Below are positions 47,697 to 62,900 of a stretch of DNA of 64,000 nucleotides, piece after piece. The stretch covers positions 9,523,001-9,587,000 of the forward strand of contig NC_092580.1 of the NCBI RefSeq assembly GCF_037975245.1, given 5' to 3'. Both the position numbers and the translations under genes were made by a program. The first letter of the stretch is position 1; each line of letters opens with the position of its first letter. The notes below the pieces were generated by a model. That model did not search any database. It saw nothing but the letters and a program-made list of their open reading frames with translations, and was not told the DNA's origin. This stretch comes from Apostichopus japonicus. Taxonomy: Eukaryota; Echinodermata; Holothuroidea; Aspidochirotida; Stichopodidae.

Positions 47697-50600
47697 GGTA
47701 GGCTACCGATAAATCGATTGTGCGGTTCCGATAATTCGATTCTGCGGTACCGACCAATCGAAAGTGCGGTACCGATAAATCGATTGTGCGTTACCGGTTT
47801 ATCGAATATGCGGTACCGCACAATCGATTGTTGTACCGATAAATCGAATGTGTGAGACCGATTAATCGATTGTGCGGTACCGATATTTCGAATGTGCGAT
47901 ACACATAAATCGAATGTGCGGTACGGATAAATCGTATGTGCGGTACCGATTATTCGAATGTGCGATAACGATAAATCGAAAGTGCAATACCGATAAATCG
48001 AATTTACGATACCAATAAATCAAATGCGGTACCGATAAATCGATATTGCGGTACCGATAAATCGAATGTGCGGTACCGATAAATCGAAAGTGCGGTACAG
48101 ATAAATCAAACGTGCGATACTGATAAATCGAATGTGCAATAACGATAAATCGAATTTACGATACCAATAAATCAAATGCGGTACCGATAAATCGATATTG
48201 CGGTACCGATAAATCGAATGTGCGGTATCGATAAATCGAACGTGCGATACCGATTAGTCGAATGTGCGATACCGATAAATCGAATGTGCGATACAGATAA
48301 ATCGAATTTACGATACCGATTTATCGAATGTGCGGTAACGATAAATCGATTGTGCGGTACCAATAAATCAAACGTGCGATAATGATAAATCGAATGTGCA
48401 ATAACGATAAGTCGAATTTACGATACCGATAAATCGAATGTGCGGTACCGATGAATCGAAAGTGCGAGACCTATTAATCAAATGCGCGATACCGATCAAT
48501 TAAATTAACGATTCCGATAAATCGAATTTACGATACCGATAAATCGAATGTGCGGTACCGATAAATCGAATTTGCGATACCGATAAATCGAATGTGCGGT
48601 ACCGATAAATCGAAAGTGCGGTACAGATAAATCAAACGTGCGATACTGATAAATCGAATGTGCAATAACGATAAATCGAATTTACGATACCGATAAATCG
48701 AATGTGCGGTACCGATAAATCCATTGTGCGGTACCGATCAATAGAAAGTGCGGTACCGATAATCGAACGTGCGATACCGATAAATCGTATTTACGATACC
48801 GATAAATCCATTGTGCGGTACCGATCAATCGATTGTGCGGGACCGATAAATCGAAAGTGCAGAACCGATCAATCGAAAGTGCGGTACCGATAAATCGAAC
48901 GTGCGATTCCGATTAATCGAATTGCGATACACATAAATCGATTGTGCGGTACGGATAAATCGTATGTGCGGTACCGATTATTCGAATGTACGATAACGAT
49001 AAATCGAAAGTGCAATACCGATAATTCGAATTTACGATACCAATAAATCAAATGCGGTACCGATAAATCGATATTGCGGTACCGATAAATCGAATGTGCG
49101 GTACCGATAAATCCATTGTGCGGTACCGATAAATCGAAAGTGCGGTACCGATAAATTAAACGTGCGATACTGATAAATCGAATGTGCAATAACGATAAAT
49201 CGAATTTACGATACCGATAAATCGAATGTGCGGTACCGATAAATCCATTGTGCGGTACCGATCAATCGAAAGTGCGATACCGATAATCGAACGTGCGATA
49301 CCGATAAATCGTATTTACGATACCGATAAATCCATTGTGCGGTACCGATCAATCGATTGTGCGGGACCGATAAATCGAAAGTGCAGTACCGATCAATCTA
49401 AAGTGCGGTACCGATCAATCGAACGTGCGATACCGATTAATAGATTCTGCGGTACAGATAAATCGATTGTGCGGTACCGATCAATCGAAAGTGCGGTACC
49501 GATAAATCGATCGTGCGATACCGATTAATCGATTATGCGGTACCGATAAATCGGATGTGCAGTACTGATAAATCGATTGTGCGGTACCGATAAATCGGAT
49601 GTGCAGTACTGATAAATCGATTGTGCGGTACCGATAAATCGAATGTGCGATACCCATTAATCGAACGAGCGGTACCGATAAATCGAATGTGCGGGACCGA
49701 TCAATAGAAAGTGCGTTACCGATAATCGAACGTGCGATACCGATAAATCGTATTTACGACACCGATAAATCCATTGTGTGGTACCGATCAATCGATTGTG
49801 CGGGACCGATAAATCGAAAGTGCAGTACCGATCAATCGAAAGTGCGGTACCGATAAATCGAACGTGCGATACCGATTAATAGATTCTGCGGTACAGATAA
49901 ATCGATTGTGCGGTACCGATCAATCGAAAGTGCGGTACCGATAAATCGAACGTGCGATACCGATTAATCGAATATGCGGTACCGATAAATCGGATGTGCA
50001 GTACTGATAAATCGATTGTGCGGTACCGATAAATCGGATGTGCAGTACTGATAAATCGATTGTGCGGTACCGATAAATCGAATGTGCGATACCCATTAAT
50101 CGAACGAGCGGTACCGATAAATCGAATGTGCGGGACCGATAAATCGAATGTGCGGTACCGATAAATCGATTGTGCGGTACCGATTAATCGATTGTGCAGG
50201 ACCGATAAATCGAATTTGCGGTACCGATAAATCGATTGTGCGGGACCGATAAGTCGAAAGTGCGATACCTATAAATCATACGTGCGATACCGATAAATCG
50301 AATGTGCGGTACCGATAAGTCGATTGTGCGGTACCGATGAATCGATTGTGCGGGACCGATAAATCGAATGTTCGGTACCGATAAATCGAACGTGCGATAC
50401 CGATAAATCGATTATGCGGTACCGATAAATCGATTGGGCGGTACCGATAAATCGAATGTGCGACACCAATTAATCGAATGTGCGGTAGGCTACCGATAAA
50501 TCGATTGTGCGGTTACGATAAATCTAATGTGCGAGACCGAGTAAACGATTGTGCGGTAGGCTACCGATAAATCGATTGTGCTGTACGGTTATATCGATTG

Positions 50601-53600
50601 TACGGTACCAATCAATAGAAAGTGCGATACCGATAAATCGAACGTGCGATACCGATTAATCAAATCTGCGGTACTGATAAGTCGAATGTGCGATACCGAT
50701 AAATCGAATGTGCGATACCGAAAAATCGAAATTACGATACCGATTAATCGAATGTGCGGTACCGATAAATCGAACGTGCGATTCCGATTAATCGAATTGC
50801 GATACACATAAATCGAATGTGCGGTACGGATAAATCGTATGTGCGGTACCGATTATTCGAATGTGCGATAACGATAAATCGAAAGTGCAATACCGATAAA
50901 TCGAATTTACGATACCAATAAATCAAATGCGGTACCGATAAATCGATATTGCGGTACCGATAAATCGAATGTGCGGTACCGATCAATCGAAAGTGCGGTA
51001 CAGATAAATCAAACGTGCGATACTGATAAATCGAATGTGCAATAACGATAAATCGAATTTACGATACCGATAAATCGAATGTGCGGTACCGATAAATCCA
51101 TTGTGCGGTACCGACCAATAGAAAGTGCGGTACCGATAATCGAACGTGCGATACCGATAAATCGTATTTACGATACCGATAAATCCATTGTGCGGTACCG
51201 ATCAATCGATTGTGCGGGACCGATAAATCGAAAGTGCAGAACCGATCAATCGAAAGTGCGGTACCGATCAATCGAACGTGCGATACCGATTAATAGATTC
51301 TGCGGTACAGATAAATCGATTGTGCGGTACCGATCAATCGAAAGTGCGGTACCGATAAATCGAACGTGCGATACCGATTAATCGATTATGCGGTACCGAT
51401 AAATCGGATGTGCAGTACTGATAAATCGAATGTGCGGTACCGATAAATCGGATGTGCAGTACTGATAAATCGATTGTGCGGTACCGATAAATCGAATGTG
51501 CGATACCCATTAATCGAACGAGCGGTACCGATAAATCGAATGTGCGGGACCGATAAATCGAATGTGCGGTACCGATAAATCGATTGTGCGGTACCGATTA
51601 ATCGATTGTGCAGGACCGATAAATCGAATTTGCGGTACCGATAAATCGAATGTGCGGTACCGATAAATCGAATGTGCAATAACGATAAACCGAAAGTGCA
51701 ATACTGATAAATCGAAAGTGCGGTACCTATAAATCAAACGTGCGATACCGATAAATCGAATGTGCGGTACCGATGAATCGATTGTGCGGTACCGATGAAT
51801 CGATTGTGCGGGACCGATAAATCGAATGTGCGGTACCGATAAATCGAACGTGCGATACCGATAAATCGATTATGCGGTACCGATAAATCGATTGGGCGGT
51901 ACCGATAAATCGAATGTGCGACACCAATTAGTCGAATGTGCGGTAGGCTACCGATAAATCGAATGTGCGGTACCGATAAATCCATTGTGCGGTACCGATC
52001 AATAGAAAGTGCGGTACCGATAATCGAACGTGCGATACCGATAAATCGTATTTACGATACCGATAAATCCATTGTGCGGTACCGATCAATCGATTGTGCG
52101 GGACCGATAAATCGAAAGTGCGGTACCGATCAATCGAAAGTGCGGTACCGATCAATCGAACGTGCGATACCGATTAATAGATTCTGCCATACAGATAAAT
52201 CGATTGTGCGGTACCGATCAATCGAAAGTGCGGTACCGATAAATCGAACGTGCGATACCGATTAATCGAATATGCGGTACCGATAAATCGGATGTGCAGT
52301 ACTGATAAATCGAATGTGCGGTACCGATAAATCGGATGTGCAGTACTGATAAATCGATTGTGCGGTACCGATAAATCGAATGTGCGATACCCATTAATCG
52401 AACGAGCGGTACCGATCAATCGAATGTGCGGGACCGATAAATCGAATGTGCGGTACCGATAAATCGATTGTGCGGTACCGATTAATCGATTGTGCAGGAC
52501 CGATAAATCGAATTTGCGGTACCGATAAATCGAATGTGCGGTACCGATAAATCGAATGTGCAATAACGATAAACCGAAAGTGCAATACTGATAAATCGAA
52601 AGTGCGGTACCTATAAATCAAACGTGCGATACCGATAAATCGAATGTGCGGTACCGATGAATCGATTGTGCTTTATCGATGAATCGATTGTGCGGGACCG
52701 ATAAATCGAATGTGCGGTACCGATAAATCGATTGTGCGGTACCGATAAATCGATTGTGCGGTACCGATTAATCGATTGTGCAGGACCGATAAATCGAATT
52801 TGCGGTACCGATAAATCGAATGTGCGGTACCGATAAATCGAATGTGCAATAACGATAAACCGAAAGTGCAATACTGATAAATCGAAAGTGCGGTACCTAT
52901 AAATCAAACGTGCGATACCGATAAATCGAATGTGCGGTACCGATGAATCGATTGTGCTTTATCGATGAATCGATTGTGCGGGACCGATAAATCGAATGTG
53001 CGGTACCGATAAATCGATTGTGCGGTACCGATAAATCGATTGTGCGGTACCGATAAATCGAATGTGCGACACCAATTAATCGAATGTGCGGTAGGCTACC
53101 GATAAATCGATTGTGCGGTTACGATAAATCTAATGTGCGAGACCGAGTAATCGAATGTGCGGTAGGCTACCGATAAATCGATTGTGCTGTACGGTTATAT
53201 CGATTGTACGGTACCAATCAATAGAAAGTGCGATACCGATAAATCGAACGTGCGATACCGATTAATCAAATCTGCGGTACTGATAAGTCGAATGTGCGAT
53301 ACCGATAAATCGAATGTGCGATACCGAAAAATCGAACTTACGATACCGATTAATCGAATGTGCGGTACCGATAAATAGAAAGTGCGGTACCGATCAATCG
53401 AATGTGCGATAACGAAAAATCGACCTTACGATACGGATTAATCGAATCTGCGGTACCGACAAATCGAAAGTGGGGTATACCGATAAATCAAACGTGCGAT
53501 ACCGATTAATCGAATGTGCGATACCGATAAATCGAACGTACGATACCGATTAATCAAATTGCGATATCGATAAATCGAATGTGCGGTACCGATGAATCGA

Positions 53601-53869
53601 ATGTGCGGTACCGAAAAATAGAAAGTGCGATAACGATAAATCGAAAGTGCAATACCGATAAATAGAATTTACGATACCGATAAATCGATTGTGCGGTACC
53701 GATAAATCGAATGTGCGAGACCGATTAATCGATATGCGGTACCGATAAATCGATTGTGCGGTACCTATAAATCGAAAGTGCGGTACCGATAAATAGAACG
53801 TGCGATACCGATAAATCGTATTTACGATACCGATAAATCGAAAGTGCGAGACATATTAATCAAATGTGC
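47697..53869 (+). repeat. Higher-order unit gamma-1 (6173 bp)
   Basis: Runs from the marker at 47697 to the same context at 53870. Positions 48702, 48869, 49226, 50269, 50578 and 51079 all recur 6173 bp to the right. It contains an unoccupied copy of the outer-transposon site at 50650-50651 and several unoccupied copies of the retrotransposon site. Confidence 0.9.
51079..53060 (+). repeat. Local 884-bp and 286-bp duplications inside gamma-1
   Basis: Positions 51510 and 51727 recur at 52394 and 52611 (884 bp apart). A rare variant, TGCTTTATCGATGAATCG, occurs at about 52668 and 52954, 286 bp apart, exactly 13 monomers. These duplications are absent from gamma-2 and so are younger or were lost there. 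Confidence 0.75.
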
Positions 53870-56800
53870 GGTAGGCTACCGATAAATCGATTGTGCGGTT
53901 CCGATAATTCGATTCTGCGGTACCGACCAATCGAAAGTGCGGTACCGATAAATCGATTGTGCGTTACCGGTTTATCGAATATGCGGTACCGCACAATCGA
54001 TTGTTGTACCGATAAATCGAATGTGTGAGACCGATTAATCGATTGTGCGGTACCGATATTTCGAATGTGCGATACACATAAATCGAATGTGCGGTACGGA
54101 TAAATCGTATGTGCGGTACCGATTATTCGAATGTGCGATAACGATAAATCGAAAGTGCAATACCGATAAATCGAATTTACGATACCAATAAATCAAATGC
54201 GGTACCGATAAATCGATATTGCGGTACCGATAAATCGAATGTGCGGTACCGATAAATCGAAAGTGCGGTACAGATAAATCAAACGTGCGATACTGATAAA
54301 TCGAATGTGCAATAACGATAAATCGAATTTACGATACCAATAAATCAAATGCGGTACCGATAAATCGATATTGCGGTACCGATAAATCGAATGTGCGGTA
54401 TCGATAAATCGAACGTGCGATACCGATAAGTCGAATGTGCGATACCGATAAATCGAATGTGCGATACAGATAAATCGAATTTACGATACCGATTTATCGA
54501 ATGTGCGGTAACGATAAATCGATTGTGCGGTACCAATAAATCAAACGTGCGATAATGATAAATCGAATGTGCAATAACGATAAGTCGAATTTACGATACC
54601 GATAAATCGAATGTGCGGTACCGATGAATCGAAAGTGCGAGACCTATTAATCAAATGCGCGATACCGATCAATTAAATTAACGATTCCGATAAATCGAAT
54701 TTACGATACCGATAAATCGAATGTGCGGTACCGATAAATCGAATTTGCGATACCGATAAATCGAATGTGCGGTACCGATAAATCGAAAGTGCGGTACAGA
54801 TAAATCAAACGTGCGATACTGATAAATCGAATGTGCAATAACGATAAATCGAATTTACGATACCGATAAATCGAATGTGCGGTACCGATAAATCCATTGT
54901 GCGGTACCGATCAATAGAAAGTGCGGTACCGATAATCGAACGTGCGATACCGATAAATCGTATTTACGATACCGATAAATCCATTGTGCGGTACCGATCA
55001 ATCGATTGTGCGGGACCGATAAATCGAAAGTGCAGAACCGATCAATCGAAAGTGCGGTACCGATAAATCGAACGTGCGATTCCGATTAATCGAATTGCGA
55101 TACACATAAATCGATTGTGCGGTACGGATAAATCGTATGTGCGGTACCGATTATTCGAATGTACGATAACGATAAATCGAAAGTGCAATACCGATAATTC
55201 GAATTTACGATACCAATAAATCAAATGCGGTACCGATAAATCGATATTGCGGTACCGATAAATCGAATGTGCGGTACCGATAAATCCATTGTGCGGTACC
55301 GATAAATCGAAAGTGCGGTACCGATAAATTAAACGTGCGATACTGATAAATCGAATGTGCAATAACGATAAATCGAATTTACGATACCGATAAATCGAAT
55401 GTGCGGTACCGATAAATCCATTGTGCGGTACCGATCAATCGAAAGTGCGATACCGATAATCGAACGTGCGATACCGATAAATCGTATTTACGATACCGAT
55501 AAATCCATTGTGCGGTACCGATCAATCGATTGTGCGGGACCGATAAATCGAAAGTGCAGTACCGATCAATCTAAAGTGCGGTACCGATCAATCGAACGTG
55601 CGATACCGATTAATAGATTCTGCGGTACAGATAAATCGATTGTGCGGTACCGATCAATCGAAAGTGCGGTACCGATAAATCGATCGTGCGATACCGATTA
55701 ATCGATTATGCGGTACCGATAAATCGGATGTGCAGTACTGATAAATCGATTGTGCGGTACCGATAAATCGGATGTGCAGTACTGATAAATCGATTGTGCG
55801 GTACCGATAAATCGAATGTGCGATACCCATTAATCGAACGAGCGGTACCGATAAATCGAATGTGCGGGACCGATCAATAGAAAGTGCGTTACCGATAATC
55901 GAACGTGCGATACCGATAAATCGTATTTACGACACCGATAAATCCATTGTGTGGTACCGATCAATCGATTGTGCGGGACCGATAAATCGAAAGTGCAGTA
56001 CCGATCAATCGAAAGTGCGGTACCGATAAATCGAACGTGCGATACCGATTAATAGATTCTGCGGTACAGATAAATCGATTGTGCGGTACCGATCAATCGA
56101 AAGTGCGGTACCGATAAATCGAACGTGCGATACCGATTAATCGAATATGCGGTACCGATAAATCGGATGTGCAGTACTGATAAATCGATTGTGCGGTACC
56201 GATAAATCGGATGTGCAGTACTGATAAATCGATTGTGCGGTACCGATAAATCGAATGTGCGATACCCATTAATCGAACGAGCGGTACCGATAAATCGAAT
56301 GTGCGGGACCGATAAATCGAATGTGCGGTACCGATAAATCGATTGTGCGGTACCGATTAATCGATTGTGCAGGACCGATAAATCGAATTTGCGGTACCGA
56401 TAAATCGATTGTGCGGGACCGATAAGTCGAAAGTGCGATACCTATAAATCATACGTGCGATACCGATAAATCGAATGTGCGGTACCGATAAGTCGATTGT
56501 GCGGTACCGATGAATCGATTGTGCGGGACCGATAAATCGAATGTTCGGTACCGATAAATCGAACGTGCGATACCGATAAATCGATTATGCGGTACCGATA
56601 AATCGATTGGGCGGTACCGATAAATCGAATGTGCGACACCAATTAATCGAATGTGCGGTAGGCTACCGATAAATCGATTGTGCGGTTACGATAAATCTAA
56701 TGTGCGAGACCGAGTAAACGATTGTGCGGTAGGCTACCGATAAATCGATTGTGCTGTACGGTTATATCGATTGTACGGTACCAATCAATAGAAAGTGCGA

Positions 56801-57674
56801 TACCGATAAATCGAACGTGCGATACCGATTAATCAAATCTGCGGTACTGATAAGTCGAATGTGCGATACCGATAAATCGAATGTGCGATACCGAAAAATC
56901 GAAATTACGATACCGATTAATCGAATGTGCGGTACCGATAAATCGAACGTGCGATTCCGATTAATCGAATTGCGATACACATAAATCGAATGTGCGGTAC
57001 GGATAAATCGATTGTGCGGTACCGATTATTCGAATGTGCGATAACGATAAATCGAAAGTGCAATACCGATAAATCGAATTTACGATACCAATAAATCAAA
57101 TGCGGTACCGATAAATCGATATTGCGGTACCGATAAATCGAATGTGCGGTACCGATAAATCGAAAGTGCGGTACAGATAAATCAAACGTGCGATACTGAT
57201 AAATCGAATGTGCAATAACGATAAATCGAATTTACGATACCGATAAATCGAATGTGCGGTACCGATAAATCCATTGTGCGGTACCGACCAATAGAAAGTG
57301 CGGTACCGATAATCGAACGTGCGATACCGATAAATCGTATTTACGATACCGATAAATCCATTGTGCGGTACCGATCAATCGATTGTGCGGGACCGATAAA
57401 TCGAAAGTGCAGAACCGATCAATCGAAAGTGCGGTACCGATCAATCGAACGTGCGATACCGATTAATAGATTCTGCGGTACAGATAAATCGATTGTGCGG
57501 TACCGATCAATCGAAAGTGCGGTACCGATAAATCGAACGTGCGATACCGATTAATCGATTATGCGGTACCGATAAATCGGATGTGCAGTACTGATAAATC
57601 GAATGTGCGGTACCGATAAATCGGATGTGCAGTACTGATAAATCGATTGTGCGGTACCGATAAATCGAATGTGC
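53870..57674 (+). repeat. Higher-order unit gamma-2 (partial)
   Basis: Near-identical to 47697-51501. Visible differences include GATTAGTCG against GATAAGTCG (48253/54426) and AAATCGTATG against AAATCGATTG (near 50835/57008). The order diverges after about 57674. It contains an unoccupied copy of the transposon site at 56823-56824. Confidence 0.88.
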
Positions 57675-58490
57675 GAGACCGATTAATCGATATGCGGTAC
57701 CGATAAATCGATTGTGCGGTACCTATAAATCGAAAGTGCGGTACCGATAAATCGAACGTGCGATACCGATAAATCGTATTTACGATACCGATAAATCGAA
57801 TGTGCGATACCGATAAATCGAATGTGCGGGACCGATAAATCGAAAGTGCGGTACCGATAAATGAAACGTGCGATACCGGTAAATTGAATGTGCGATACCG
57901 ATAAATCGATTCTGCGGTACAGATAAATCGATTGTGCGGTACCGATCAATCGAAAGTGCGGTACCGATAAATCGAACGTGCGATACCGATAAATCGAATG
58001 TGCGGTACCGATAAATCGATTGTGCGGTACCGATAAATCGAATGTGCTGTACCGATCAAACGAAATTGCGGTACCGATAAATCGAATGTGCGAGACCGAT
58101 TAATCGATATGCGGTACCGATAAATCGATTGTGCGGTACCTATAAATCGAAAGTGCGGTACCGATAAATAGAACGTGCGATACCGATAAATCGTATTTAC
58201 GATACCGATTAATCGAATGTGCGATACCGATAAATCGAATGTGCGGGACCGATAAATCGAAAGTGCGGTACCGATAAATGAAACGTGCGATTCCGGTAAA
58301 TTGAATGTGCGGTACCGATAAATCGATTGTGCGGTACAGATAAATCGATTGTGCGGTACCGATCAATCGAAAGTGCGGTACCGATAATCGAACGTGCGAT
58401 ACCGATAAATCGAATGTGCGGTACCGATAAATCGATTGTGCGGTACCGATAAATCGAATGTGCGGTACCGATCAAACGAAATTGCGGTAC
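57660..58490 (+). repeat. 417-bp tandem duplication
   Basis: The series at 57683-57949 is repeated with a few changes at 58100-58366, offset 417 bp (19 monomers less one base). Confidence 0.75.
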
Positions 58491-59880
58491 CGATAAATCG
58501 AACGAGAGATACCGATTAATCGAAAGTGCGGTACCGATAAATCGAACGTGCGATACCGATTAATCGAATGTGCGGTACCGATAAATCGAATGTGCGAGAC
58601 CGATTAATCGAATCTGCGGTACCGATAAATCGAACGAGCGATACCGATAAATCGAATGTGAGAGACCGATTAATGGTCATTGCGGTACCGATAAATCGAA
58701 TGTGCGGTACCGATAAATCGATTGTGCGATAACGATAAATCGAAAGTGCAATACCGATAAATCGAATTTACGATACCGATAAATCAAATCCGGTACCCAT
58801 AAATCGATTGTGCGGGACCGATTAATCGAAAGTGCGGTACCGATAAATCGAATATACGATACTGATAAATCGAAAGTGCGAGACCTATTACTCAAATGTG
58901 CGGTAGGCTACCGATAAATCGATTGTGCGGTTCCGATAAATCGATTCTGCGATACCGACCAATCGAAAGTGCGGTACCGATAAATCGTGAATGTGCGGTA
59001 CCGATCAATCGAATGTGCGATACCGATCATTCGAATGTGCGGTACCGATAAATCGAACGTGCGATACCGATAAATCGAATATAAGGTACCGATAAATCGA
59101 TTGTGCGGGACCGATTAATCGAATGTGCGGTACCGATAAATCGAACGGGCGATTCCGATTAATCGAATTGCGATACACATAAATCGAATGTGCGGTACGG
59201 ATAAATCGTATGTGCGGTACCGATTATTCGAATGTGCGATAACGATAAATCGAAAGTGCAATACCGATAAATCGAATTTACGATACCAATAAATCAAATG
59301 CGGTACCGATAAATCGATATTGCGGTACCGATAAATCGAATGTGCGGTACCGATAAATCGAAAGTGCGGTACAGATCAATCAAACGTGCGATACTGATAA
59401 ATCGAATGTGCAATAACGATAAATCGAATTTACGATACCGATAAATCGAATGTGCGGTACCGATAAATCCATTGTGCGGTACCGATAAATAGAAAGTGCG
59501 GTACCGATAATCGAACGTGCGATACCGATAAATCGTATTTACGATACCGATAAATCCATTGTGCGGTACCGATCAATCGATTGTGCGGGACCGATAAATC
59601 GAAAGTGCAGTACCGATCAATCGAAAGTGCGGTACCGATCAATCGAACGTGCGATACCGATTAATATATTCTGCGGTACAGATAAATCGATTGTGCGGTA
59701 CCGATCAATCGAAAGTGCGGTACCGATAAATCGAACGTGCGATACCGATTAATCGAATATGCGGTACCGATAAATCGGATGTGCAGTACTGATAAATCGA
59801 TTGTGCGGTACCGATAAATCGGATGTGCAGTACTGATAAATCGATTGTGCGGTACCGATAAATCGAATGTGCGATACCCA

Positions 59881-59886
59881 TTAATC
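59881..59886. repeat. TTAATC target duplication, left
   Basis: The left flank reads CCCATTAATC; the right flank (63160) reads TTAATCGAACGAG. Uninterrupted copies such as 51508-51519 read CCCATTAATCGAACGAG. Up to three of the six bases could instead belong to the TTATC-type tail. Confidence 0.85.
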
Positions 59887-59923
59887 AGTGGCGCTGCACT
59901 GGTGGCGACGCAGCTCGTATCGT

Positions 59924-62900
59924 ATGTCTTCTCTCAAATTTTACTTATTTCATCGTGCAATGCTGTTCTTACGTCTCATTTCCTGTTGCAATATGGATCT
60001 ATCCGTACTTTACACCGTTTTATGTGTTTTATTAATCGTTTCATCGTCTGGTTTGTGTCAAAGTATGGATTTTTTGACTCACACAACTCACAGTCATCGG
60101 CCTATACAGTATACGGCATCCGAACTACGCTCGACTAAGCCTAGGCCTGGCCACCTTGCCGAAGAACTGCTGAACATGGAACTGCCTTGTGAAATGAAGA
60201 AAAGAAAACGAGGGAAAGCAGGGGGAGTAAGGAAGAGACTCAATGCCCGTAAGTTTAAACCATACCTACCGTCGATCATTATGGGAAATGTACAGTCGCT
60301 GAATAACAAAATGGATGAATTACACAGCTGTATGAGTTATACACGGGAATTCAAACACATTAGTATGATGTCTTATACAGAGACCTGGCTCAATGGATCT
60401 ATTCCTGATAGCTGCGTTGATATTAATGGTTTTACACTTATACGGGGAGATAGGGACCCGGAGCTATCACAGAAACAGAAAGGAGGGGGAGTTTGTCTTT
60501 ACGTGAATGAACAATGGTGCCATCCCAATCACGTTACATTGAAGCATTACTCATGTTCGACGAATGCCGAAATTCTTGCAGTAGGACTGCGGCCGTACTA
60601 CCTCCCCAGGGAATTCTCCCATGTGATTCATCTTACAGTGTATGTCCCCAACCGCAATGTCGCCACCCCTGCTGCTAACGAGCTATGTACTATCATACAA
60701 GACCTTGAGATAGCACATCCCAATGCCTTCATGGTAATTGATGGCGACTTCAATCATTGTAGTTTGAAGAGGAACAATACTAACTATTACCAACACGTAC
60801 AATGCCCAACACGAGATGCAGCAATCCTGGACCTCTGTTATTCAAACGTGAAGGGGGCTTACACAGCTAAACCGATTACCAAATTGGGAAGATCTGATCA
60901 TGACATGATCCTGTTGCAACCAGCGTACCGACCTATTGTTCAGAGACAGAAACCAAAGCTACTTACCGTCAAACAATGGAGCCCCGCGGCCATCGAGGAT
61001 CTACAAGCTTCGCTGGACCTCACTGATTGGGACGTATTCATTGACGCTTCAGAGGACATCGACGAGCTCACCCAAACAATCACGGATTACGTTAATTTCT
61101 GTGTTGACTGTACGGTGCCGGATAAACAGATCAAGGTGTATGCCAACAACAAGCCCTGGATTACCAAGGAGGTTAAAAAGATCATCAACAAAAAGAAGAA
61201 GATTTTCGGGCAAAACAACCGAGATGAGCTGAGGGCTGTGCAAAAAGAACTTGACAGGGCAATAAAGAAAGGAAAGGACTTATACAAGTGTAAAATAGAC
61301 AGTCACTTTACTGGAAATAATATGAAAGAGGTTTGGGCGGGTATACGACTGATGAGTGGCTACATGAAAGACAATATATCGACTGATAAACTCCTAAACA
61401 CTTCCCGTGAATATGCAAATGAGCTTAATGTTTTTTACAATCGGTTTGATCACCTAGATTTTTCACATGAGATTGGTGAGTTACGGGAAATGTTATCTAT
61501 GCAGTCGTATCCTGAGCAGTTTTTAACTGTTACTGCACATGAAGTGCGTGTTGAATTTTCTAAACTTAACGTATCAAAAGCAGCTGGCCCAAATGGATTA
61601 CTACCCCGTGTTCTCAAACTTTGTTCAAATCAATTGTGTAAGATATTTGCAGTTATTTTTAACATGTCATTTAATACTCAGACAGTACCGACACTTTGGA
61701 AAAGGTCGTGTATCATTCCGATCCCTAAGAAAAACAGTATTGCGTGCATGAATGACCTTCGACCTGTTGCTCTGACTTCAGTGGCAATGAAAACGTGTGA
61801 ACGTCTGGTCCTGAGGCATCTAAAACCAATGGTTGATCAGTTTCTAGACCCCATGCAATTCGCCTATAGGTCGAACCGAAGTACAGAAGATGCAATCCTA
61901 TATAGTCTAGAGTCACTGTATTCTCATTTAGAGCACACCACTTTGGGTAACTCAGTCCGTATACTGTTCTTTGACTTTTCGTCAGCCTTCAATACTATAC
62001 AGCCCCATATCCTTGCCAACAAACTTCTGGAAATGAATGTGCAATGTGATTTTATTAATTGGATACTTAACTACCTCACAAACAGGCCTCAGTATGTTTC
62101 CATAAGGTCATCGGGTTGTAATTCTGACGTCATCTTCTCGAATACAGGAGCACCCCAGGGTACGGTTCTGGCCCCATTCCTTTTCACTCTCTACACAGCA
62201 GATGCCAGGTCATCTGCCGAGAGTTGTTCTCTCGTCAAATTTGCAGATGACACTGCCCTGATTGGGTTGATGACGAAAGATGATGACACCCAGTATATTG
62301 AGCAAATCAGTGATTTTGAGAAATATTGTGAGAGTAATTTCCTGGTTTTAAATGTTGATAAAACAAAGGAAATGGTAATAGATTTCCGTAAGTGTGGGGC
62401 TATCCCGAGTCCTGTCCGTATTAAAGCCCATGATGTTGAGCGTGTGGATCACTATACATACCTAGGGGTTGTACTTGATAATTCCTTGTCCTGGCATAGC
62501 CATGTTGATGCCACACTGAAGAACCTTAACTCTAGAATGCACTGCCTGCGTAAAATGAAAACTTTTCAAATTGATGAACGTATTCTGACCATGTTTTATA
62601 CTTCCACCATTTGTGGGGTATGGAAATACAATTTGATTTCTTGGGGCGGCAATGCGAGAAAGGAAGATCAGAACCGTATAGACTCTTTAATCCGTCAGAC
62701 GGGCCGCATAATTGGCAACAGCCAACCCCCTTACTCATCATGTTATACCCATCTACTCCAACAGAAATTAGACAAGATTTTGGAGGATGCCGACCACCCA
62801 CTGCATGGACAATTTCAGAATGCAGTGATTCCTCGGAGCGGGAGGATGAGGCTGCCGACAGGCAAAACCAATCGTCACCTCTCCTCATTCGTCCCACAGT

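Larger units (their letters stand above)
44624..59886 (+). repeat. 22-bp satellite array, right arm
   Basis: Same monomer and orientation as the left arm, with its own higher-order blocks. It continues the left-arm register across the transposon, so the two arms were one array. No other sequence is present until the retrotransposon at 59887. Confidence 0.98.

Noticed and set aside
59888-59923. Start of the retrotransposon ORF at 59888
   Set aside because: The codon is GTG; the first ATG in frame is at 59924.
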